Part shown: piece by piece, positions 52,601 through 62,744 of the stretch
Layout of the letters: the number at the start of each line of letters is the position of its first letter
How positions within the stretch are numbered: position 1 is the first letter of the stretch
Assembly: GCA_945910005.1 (NCBI GenBank)
Contig: OX246746.1
Coordinates: 39,380,579-39,444,578 of the forward strand
Length of the DNA stretch: 64,000 nt
Direction of reading: 5' to 3'
Origin: Isoperla grammatica
Lineage: Eukaryota; Arthropoda; Insecta; Plecoptera; Perlodidae
The notes under the pieces: generated by a model
Told to the model about the DNA's origin: nothing
Databases searched by the model: none
The model's input: the letters and a program-made list of their open reading frames with translations, nothing else
Made by a program: the position numbers and the translations under genes

Positions 52601-55600
52601 AGTGACATGAGAGCAACTACATGCAACATATGAAGACAACGCATGTTTCCTCGCTTGTGACGGTGACTGTACGTGATAAACCCTGCGCTAAGTCAGTGAC
52701 ATGAAAGCAACTACATGCAACATATAAAGACAACGCATGTTTCCGAGCTTGTGAAGGTGACTGTACTTGATAAACCCTGCGCTTAGTCAGTGACATGAGA
52801 GCAACCACATGCAACATATGAAGACAACGCATGTTTCCTCGCTTGTGACGGTGACTGTACTTGATAAACCCTGCGCTAAGTCAGTGACATGAGAGCAACT
52901 ACATGCAACATATAAAGACAACGCATGTTTCCTCGCTTGTGAAGGTGACTGTACTTGATAAACCCCGCGCTAGGTCAGTGACATGAGAGCAACTACATGC
53001 AACATATGAAGACAACGCATGTTTCCTCGCTTGTGACGGTGACTGTACTTGATAAACCTTGCGCTAAGTCAGTAACATGAGAGCAACAACATGCAACATA
53101 TGAAGACAACGCATGTTTCTTCGCTTGTGAAGGTGACTGTACGTGATAAACCCTGCGCTAAGTCAGTTACATGAAAGCAACTGCATGCAACATATGAAGA
53201 CAGCGCATGTTTCCTCGCTTGTGAAGGTGACTGTACTTGATAAACCCTGCGCTAAGTCAGTGACATGAGAGCAACTACATGCAACATATGAAGACAACGC
53301 ATGTTTCCTCGCTTGTGACGGTGACTGTACTTGATAAACCCTGCGCTAAGTCAGTGACATGAGAGCAACTACATGCAACATATGAAGACAACGCATGTTT
53401 CCTCGCTTGTGAAGGTGACTGTACTTGATAAACCCCGCGCTAAGTCAGTGACATGAGAGCAACCACATGCAACATATGAAGACAACGCATGTTTCCTCGC
53501 TTGTGAAGGTGACTGTACTTGATAAACCCTGCGCTAAGTCAGTGACATGAGAGCAACTACATGCAACATATATGGACAACCCATGTTTCCTCGCTTGTGA
53601 CGGTTACTGTACTTGATAAACCCTGCGCTAAGTCAGTGACATGAGAGCAACTACATGCAACATATAAAGACAACGCATGTTTTCTCGCTTGTGAAGGTGA
53701 CTGTACTTGATAAACCCTGCGTTTAGTCAGTGACATCAGAGCAACTACATGGAACATATGAAGACAACGCATGTTTCCTCGCTTGTGAAGGTGACTGTAC
53801 TTGATAAACCCTGCGCTAAGTCAGTGACATGAGAGCAACTTCATGCAACATATAAAGACAACGCGTGTTTTCTCGCTTGTGACGGTGACTGTACTTGATA
53901 AACCCTGCGCTTAGTCAGTGACATGAGAGCAACTACATGCAACATATGAAGACAACGCATGTTTCCTAGCTTGTGAAGGTGACTGTACTTGATAAACCCT
54001 GCGCTAAGTCAGTGACATGAGAGCAACTACATGCAACATATAAAGACAACGCATGTTTCCTCGCTTGTGACGGTGACTGTACTTGATAAACCCTGCGCTA
54101 AGTCAGTGACATGAGAGCAACTACATGCAACATATGAAGACAACGCATGTTTCCTCGCTTGTGAAGGTGACTGTACTTGATAAACCCTGCGCTAAGTCAG
54201 TGACATCAGAGCAACTACATGCAACATATGAAGACAACGCATGTTTTCTCGCTTGTGACGGTGACTGTACTTGATAAACCCTGCGCTAAGTCAGTGACAT
54301 GAGAGCAACTACATGCAACATATGAAGACAACGCATGTTTCCTCGCTTGTGAAGGTGACTGTACTTGATAAACCCTGCGCTAAGTCAGTGAAATGAGAGC
54401 AACTACATGCAACATATATGGACAACGCATGTTTTCTCACTTGTGACGGTGACTGTACTTGATAAACCCTGCGCTAAGTCAGTGACATCAGAGCAACTTC
54501 ATGCAACATATGAAGACAACGCATGTTTCCTCGCTTGTGAAGGTGACTGTACTTGATAAACCCTGCGTTTAGTCAGTGACATCAGAGCAACTACATGCAA
54601 CATATTAGGACAACGAATGTTTCCTCGCTTGTTACGGTGACTGTACTTGATAAACCCTGCGCTTAGTCAGTGAAATGAGAGCAACTTCATGCAACATATG
54701 AAGACAACGCATGTTTCCTCGCTTGTGACGGTGACTGTACTTGATAAACCCTGCGCTAAGTCAGTGACATGAGAGCAACTTCATGCAACATATGAAGACA
54801 ACGCATGTTTCCTCGCTTGTGACGGTGACTGTACTTGATAAACCCTGCGCTTAGTCAGTGAAATGAGAGCAACTACATGCAACATATGAAGACAACGCAT
54901 GTTTCCTCGCTTGTGACAGTGACTGTACTTGATAAACCCTGCGCTAAGTCAGTGACATGAGAGCAACTACATGCAACATATTAGGACAACGCATGTTTTC
55001 TCGCTTGTGACGGTGACTGTACGTGATAAACCATACGCTAAGTCAGTGACATGAAAGCAACTACATGCAACATAAGAAAACAACGCATGTTTCCGAGCTT
55101 GTGAAGGTAACTGTACTTGATAAACCCTGCGCTAAGTCAGTGACATGAGAGCAACTACATGCAAAATATGAAGACAACGCATGTTTCCTCGCTTGTGACG
55201 GTGACTGTTCTTGATAAACCCTGCGCTAAGTCAGTGACATGAGAGCAACTACATTTAACATATGAAGACAACGCATGTTTCCTCGCTTGTGAAGGTGACT
55301 GTACTTAATAAACCCTGCGCTTAGTCAGTGAAATGAGAGCAACTACATGCAACATATATGGACAACGCATGTTTTCTCACTTGTGACGGTGACTGTACTT
55401 GATAAACCCTGCGCTAAGTCAGTGACATGAGAGCAACTACATGCAACATATGAAGACAACGCATGTTTCCTCGCTTGTGACGGTGACTGTACGTGATAAA
55501 CCCTGCGCTTAGTCAGTGACATGAAAGCAACTACATGCAACAAATAAAGACAACGCATGTTTGCGAGCTTGTGAAGGTGACTGTACTTGATAAACCCTGC

Positions 55601-57613
55601 GCTAAGTCAGTGACATGAGAGCAACCACATGCAACATATGAAGACAACGCATGTTTCCTCGCTTGTGACGGTGACTGTACTTGATAAACCCTGCGCTAAG
55701 TCAGTGACATGAGAGCAACTACATGCAACATATAAAGACAACGCATGTTTCCTCGCTTGTGAAGGTGACTGTACTTGATAAACCCCGCGCTAGGTCAGTG
55801 ACATGAGAGCAACTACATGCAACATATGAAGACAACGCATGTTTCCTCGCTTGTGACGGTGACTGTACTTGATAAACCCTGCGCTAAGTCAGTAACATGA
55901 GAGCCACAACATGCAACATATGAAGACAACGCATGTTTCTTCGCTTGTGAAGGTGACTGTACGTGATAAACCCTGCGCTAAGTCAGTTACATGAAAGCAA
56001 CTACATGCAACATATGAAGACAGCGCATGTTTCCTCGCTTGTGAAGGTGACTGTACTTGATAAACCCTGCGCTAAGTCAGTGACATGAGAGCAACTACAT
56101 GCAACATATGAAGACAACGCATGTTTCCTCGCTTGTGACGGTGACTGTACTTGATAAACCCTGCGCTAAGTCAGTGACATGAGAGCAACTACATGCAACA
56201 TATGAAGACAACGCATGTTTCCTCGCTTGTGAAGGTGACTGTACTTGATAAACCCCGCGCTAAGTCAGTGACATGAGAGCAACCACATGCAACATATGAA
56301 GACAACGCATGTTTCCTCGCTTGTGAAGGTGACTGTACTTGATAAACCCTGCGCTAAGTCAGTGACATAAGAGCAACTACATGCAACATAAGAAAACAAC
56401 GCATGTTTCCGAGCTTGTGAAGGTGACTGTACTTGATAAACCCTGCGCTTAGGCAGTGACATGAGAGCAACTGCATGCAAAATATGAAGACAACGCATGT
56501 TTCCTCGCTTGTGACGGTGACTGTTCTTGATAAACCCTGCGCTAAGTCAGTGACATGAGAGCAACTACATTTAACATATGAAGACAACGCATGTTTCCTC
56601 GCTTGTGAAGGTGACTGTACTTGATAAACCCTGCGCTTAGTCAGTGAAATGAGAGCAACTACATGCAACATATATGGACAACGCATGTTTTCTCACTTGT
56701 GACGGTGACTGTACTTGATAAACCCTGCGCTAAGTCAGTGACATGAGAGCAACTACATGCAACATATGAAGACAACGCATGTTTCCTCGCTTGTGACGGT
56801 GACTGTACGTGATAAACCCTGCGCTAAGTCAGTGACATGAAAGCAACTACATGCAACATATAAAGACAACGCATGTTTCCGAGCTTGTGAAGGTGACTGT
56901 ACTTGATAAACCCTGCGCTTAGTCAGTGACATGAGAGCAACCACATGCAACATATGAAGACAACGCATGTTTCCTCGCTTGTGACGGTGACTGTACTTGA
57001 TAAACCCTGCGCTAAGTCAGTGACATGAGAGCAACTACATGCAACATATAAAGACAACGCATGTTTCCTCGCTTGTGAAGGTGACTGTACTTGATAAACC
57101 CCGCGCTAGGTCAGTGACATGAGAGCAACTACATGCAACATATGAAGACAACGCATGTTTCCTCGCTTGTGACGGTGACTGTACTTGATAAACCTTGCGC
57201 TAAGTCAGTAACATGAGAGCAACAACATGCAACATATGAAGACAACGCATGTTTCTTCGCTTGTGAAGGTGACTGTACGTGATAAACCCTGCGCTAAGTC
57301 AGTTACATGAAAGCAACTGCATGCAACATATGAAGACAGCGCATGTTTCCTCGCTTGTGAAGGTGACTGTACTTGATAAACCCTGCGCTAAGTCAGTGAC
57401 ATGAGAGCAACTACATGCAACATATGAAGACAACGCATGTTTCCTCGCTTGTGACGGTGACTGTACTTGATAAACCCTGCGCTTAGTCAGTGACATGAGA
57501 GCAACTACATGCAACATATGAAGACAACGCATGTTTCCTCGCTTGTGAAGGTGACTGTACTTGATTAACCCTGCGCTAAGTCAGTGACATGAGAGCAACT
57601 ACATGCAACATAT
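49633..57613 (+). repeat. Rearranged type A mosaic, copy A5 (85 monomers, 7,981 bp)
   Basis: Compared with A1, this block follows the A order with five whole-monomer jumps. About seven monomers are gained between ~50,680 and 51,400, in a segment shared with ~25,900-26,590 that includes GAGCTTCTACATG at ~51,210. Three are lost near 51,770. Eight are lost near 54,900, where the GTGAAATGAG context meets GTGACAGTGACTG. There is a backward jump of 52 monomers near 56,265 and a forward jump of 39 near 57,560. The only non-register change needed is the 9-bp deletion at ~51,570, giving 85x94-9. The length equals the basic A period only by coincidence of these gains and losses. Confidence 0.85.
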
Positions 57614-60600
57614 ATGGACAACGCATGTTTCCTCGCTTGTGACGGTGACTGTACTTAATAAACCCTGCGCTAAGTCAGTGACATGAGAGCAACTACATGC
57701 AACATATGAAGACAACGCATGTTTCCTCGCTTGTGACGGTGACTGTACGTGATAAACCCTGCGCTAAGTCAGTGACATGAGAGCAACTACATGCAACATA
57801 TTAGGACAACGCATGTTTCCTCGCTTGTGACGGTTACTGTACTTGATAAACCCTGCGCTAAGTCAGTGACATGAGAGCAACTACATGCAACATATGAAGA
57901 CAACGCTTGTTTCCTCGCTTGTGAAGGTGACTGTACTTGATAAACCCTGCGCTAAGTCAGTGACATGAAAGCCACTACATGCAAAATATGAAGACAACGC
58001 ATGTTTCCTCGCTTGTGACGGTGACTGTACTTGATAAACCCTGCGCTAAGTCAGTGACATGAGAGCAACTACATGCAACATATGAAGACAACGAATGTTT
58101 CCTCGCTTGTTACGGTGACTGTACTTAATAAACCCTGCGCTTAGTCAGTGACATGAGAGCAACTTCAAGCAACATATGAAGACAACGCATGTTTTTCTCG
58201 CTTGTGACGGTGACTGTACTTGATAAACCCTGCGCTAAGTCAGTGACATGAGAGCAACTACATGCAACATATGAAGACAACGCATGTTTCCTCGCTTGTG
58301 AAGGTGACTGTACTTGATAAACCCTGCGCTAAGTCAGTGACATGAAAGCCACTACATGCAAAATATGAAGACAACGCATGTTTCCTCGCTTGTGACGGTG
58401 ACTGTACTTGATCAACCCTGCGCTAAGTCAGTGACATGAGAGCAACTACATGCAACATATGAAGGCAACGCAAGTTTCCTCTCTTGTGATGGTGACTGTA
58501 CGTGATAAACCCTGCGCTAAGTCAGTGACATGAGAGCAACTACATGCAACATATGAAGACAACGAATGTTTCCTCGCTTGTTACGGTGACTGTACTTAAT
58601 AAACCCTGCGCTTAGTCAGTGACATGAGAGCAACTTCAAGCAACATATGAAGACAACGCATGTTTCCTCGCTTGTGACGGTGACTGTACTTGATAAACCC
58701 TGCGCTTAGTCAGTGACATGAGAGCAACTACATACAACCTATGAAGACAACGCATGTTTCCTCGCTTGTGAAGGTGACTGTACGTGATAAAACCTGCGCT
58801 AAGTCAGTTACATGAAAGCAACTACATGCAACATATGAAGACAGCGCATGTTTCCTCGCTTTTAAAGGTGACTGTACGTGATAAACCCTGCGCTAAGTCA
58901 GTGACATAAGAGCAACTACATGCAACATATTAGGACAACGCATGTTTCCTCGCTTGTGACGGTGACTGTACTTGATAAACCCTGCGCTAAGTCAGTGACA
59001 TGAGAGCAACTACATGCAACATATTAGGACAACGCATGTTTTCTCGCTTGTGACGGTGACTGTACGTGATAAACCATGCGCTAAGTCAGTGACATGAAAG
59101 CAACTACATGCAACATAAGAAGACAACGCATGTTTCCGAGCTTGTGAAGGTGACTGTACTTGATAAACCCTGCGCTAAGTCAGTGACATGAGAGCAACTA
59201 CATGCAACATATGAAGACAACGCATGTTTCCTCGCTTGTGACGGTGACTGTACTTGATAAACCCTGCGCTATGTCAGTGACATGAGAGCAACTACATGCA
59301 ACATATGAAGACAACGCATGTTTCCTCGCTTGTGAAGGTGACTGTACTTGATAAACCCTGCGCTAAGTCAGTGACATGAGAGCAACTACATGCAACATAT
59401 ATGGACAACGCATGTTTTCTCACTTGTGACGGTGACTGTACTTGATAAACCCTGCGCTAAGTCAGTGACATGAGAGCAACTACATGCAACATATGAAGAC
59501 AACGCATGTTTCCTCGCTTGTGACGGTGACTGTACGTGATAAACCCTGCGCTAAGTCAGTGACATGAAAGCAACTACATGCAACATATAAAGACAACGCA
59601 TGTTTCCGAGCTTGTGAAGGTGACTGTACTTGATAAACCCTGCGCTAAGTCAGTGACTTGAGAGCATCTACATGCAACATATGAAGACAACGCATGTTTC
59701 CTCGCTTGTGACGGTTACTGTACTTGATAAACCCTGCGCTAAGTCAGTGACATGAGAGCAACTACATGCAACATATAAAGACAACGCATGTTTTCTCGCT
59801 TGTGAAGGTGACTGTACTTGATAAACCCTGCGTTTAGTCAGTGACATCAGAGCAACTACATGGAACATATGAAGACAACGCATGTTTCCTCGCTTGTGAA
59901 GGTGACTGTACTTGATAAACCCTGCGCTAAGTCAGTGACATGAGAGCAACTTCATGCAACATATAAAGACAACGCGTGTTTTCTCGCTTGTGACGGTGAC
60001 TGTACTTGATAAACCCTGCGCTAAGTCAGTGACATGAGAGCAACTACATGCAACATATGAAGACAACGCATGTTTCCTCGCTTGTGAAGGTGACTGTACT
60101 TGATAAACCCTGCGCTAAGTCAGTGACATCAGAGCAACTACATGCAACATATAAAGACAACGCATGTTTCCTCGCTTGTGAAGGTGACTGTACTTGATAA
60201 ACCCTGCGTTTAGTCAGTGACATCAGAGCAACTACATGCAACATATTAGGACAACGAATGTTTCCTCGCTTGTTACGGTGACTGTACTGTATAAACCCTG
60301 CGCTTAGTCAGTGAAATGAGAGCAACTTCATGCAACATATGAAGACAACGCATGTTTCCTCGCTTGTGACGGTGACTGTACTTGATAAACCCTGCGCTAA
60401 GTCAGTGACATGAGAGCAACTTCATGCAACATATGAAGACAACGCATGTTTCCTCGCTTGTGACGGTGACTGTACTTGATAAACCCTGCGCTTAGTCAGT
60501 GAAATGAGAGCAACTTCATGCAACATATGAAGACAACGCATGTTTCCTCGCTTGTGACGGTGACTGTACTTGATAAACCCTGCGCTTAGTCAGTGAAATG

Positions 60601-62744
60601 AGAGCAACTTCATGCAACATATGAAGACAACGCATGTTTCCTCGCTTGTGACGGTGACTGTACGTGATAAACCCTGCGCTAAGTCAGTGACATCAGAGCA
60701 ACTACATGCAACATATGAAGACAACGCATGTTTTCTCGCTTGTGACGGTGACTGTACTTAATAAACCCTGCGCTAAGTCAGTGACATGAGAGCAACTACA
60801 TGCAACATATGAAGACAACGCAAGTTTCCTCTCTTGTGATGGTGACTGTACGTGATAAACCCTGCGCTAGGTCAGTGACATGAGAGCAACTACATGCAAC
60901 ATATGAAGACAACGAATGTTTCCTCGCTTGTTACGGTGACTGTACTTGATAAACCCTGCGCTTAGTCAGTGAAATGAGAGCAACTTCATGCAACATATGA
61001 AGACAACGCATGTTTCCTCGCTTGTGACGGTAACTGTACTTGATAAACCCTGCGCTAGGTCAGTGACATGAGAGCAACTTCATACAACCTATGAAGACAA
61101 CGCATGTTTTCTCGCTTGTGAAGGTGATGTACGTGATAAACCCTGCGCTTAATCAGTGACATGAAAGCAACTACATGCAACATATGAAGACAGCGCATGT
61201 TTCCTCGCTTTTAAAGGTGACTGTACGTGATAGACCCTGCGCTAAGTCAGTGACATAAGAGCAACTACATGCAACATATTAGGACAACGCATGTTTCCTC
61301 GCTTGTGACAGTGACTGTACTTGATAAACCCTGCGCTAAGTCAGTGACATGAGAGCAACTACATGCAATATATTAGGACAACGCATGTTTTCTTGCTTGT
61401 GACGGTGACTGTACGTGATAAACCATGCGCTAAGTCAGTGACATGAAAGCAACTACATGCAACATAAGGAAACAACGCATGTTTCCGAGCTTGTGAAGGT
61501 GACTGTACTTGATAAACCCTGCGCTTAGTCAGTGACATGAGAGCAACTACATGCAAAATATGAAGACAACGCATGTTTCATCGCTTGTGACGGTGACTGT
61601 TCTTGATAAACCCTGCGCTAAGTCAGTGACATGAGAGCAACTACATTTAACATATGAAGACAACGCATGTTACCTCGCTTGTGAAGGTGACTGTACTTGA
61701 TAAACCCTGCGCTTAGTCAGTGAAATGAGAGCAACTACATGCCGACTGTACTTGATAAACCCTGCGCTAAGTCAGTGACATGATAGCAACTACATCCAAC
61801 ATATGAAGACAACGCATGTTTCCTCGCTTGTGACGGTGACTGTACGTGATAAACCCTGCGCTAAGTCAGTGACATGAAAGCAACTACATGCAACAAATAA
61901 AGACAACGCATGTTTCCGAGCTTGTGAAGGTGACTGTACTTGATAAACCCTGCGCTTAGTCAGTGACATGAGAGCAACCACATGCAACATATGAAGACAA
62001 CGCATGTTTCCTCGCTTGTGACGGTGACTGTACTTGATAAACCCTGCGCTAAGTCAGTGACATGAGAGCAACTACATGCAACATATAAAGACAACGCATG
62101 TTTCCTCGCTTGTGAAGGTGACTGTACTTGATAAACCTCGCGCTAGGTCAGTGACATGAGAGCAACTACATGCAACATATAAAGACAACGCATGTTTCCT
62201 CGCTTGTGACGGTGACTGTACTTGATTAACCCTGCGCTAAGTCAGTAACATGAGAGCAACAACATGCAACATATAAAGACAACGCATGTTTCTTCGCTTG
62301 TGAAGGTGACTGTACGTGATAAACCCTGCGCTAAGTCAGTTACATGAAAGCAACTACATGCAACATATGAAGACAGCGCATGTTTCCTCGCTTGTGAAGG
62401 TGACTGTACTTGATAAACCCTGCGCTAAGTCAGTGACATGAGAGCAACTACATGCAACATATAAAGACAACGCATGTTTCCTCGCTTGTGACGGTGACTG
62501 TACTTGATAAACCATGCGCTAAGTCAGTGACATGAGAGCAACTACATGCAACATATGAAGACAACGCATGTTTCCTCGCTTGTGAAGGTGACTGTACTTG
62601 ATAAACCCCGCGCTAAGTCAGTGACATGAGAGCAACCACATGCAACATATGAAGACAACGCATGTTTCCTCGCTTGTGAAGGTGACTGTACTTGATAAAC
62701 CCTGCGCTAAGTCAGTGACATGAGAGCAACTACATGCAACATAT
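57614..62744 (+). repeat. Partial type B (B4) joined to type C (C3), 55 monomers
   Basis: The block begins with the landmark monomer and B variants: CAACTTCAAGC (~58,162), TGTTTTTCTCGC (~58,191), GAAGGCAACGCAAG (~58,462), CATAAGAAGAC (~59,114). It lacks the GACAAGAGAGC half of B. From about 59,165 to 59,660 it resembles ~25,880-26,340 and then passes into C-like order: ACTGTATAAACC (~60,286), GTGAAATGAG dimers (60,310-60,600), CATAAGGAAAC (~61,464) and the collapsed monomer pair (61,656-61,804). Length is 5,131 = 55x94-39, explained by -39 in the collapsed pair, -1 at ~61,127 and +1 at ~58,193. Confidence 0.87.
61656..61804 (+). other. Collapsed monomer pair, copy in C3
   Basis: The same junction (CATGCCGACTGTAC, at 61,742) as in C1 and C2, in a copy that differs elsewhere (for example ACATCCAAC at ~61,793 and GATAAACCCTGCG at ~61,700 where C1 has GATAAACACTGCG). 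This shows that C3 shares ancestry with C1 and C2 but is not part of their recent duplication. Confidence 0.9.

Noticed and set aside
56354..56686. Longest open frame, 110 codons on the minus strand
   Set aside because: It is again composed of about 3.5 satellite monomers, lengthened by a chance lack of stops where A-type pieces were joined. It has no features of a protein family.
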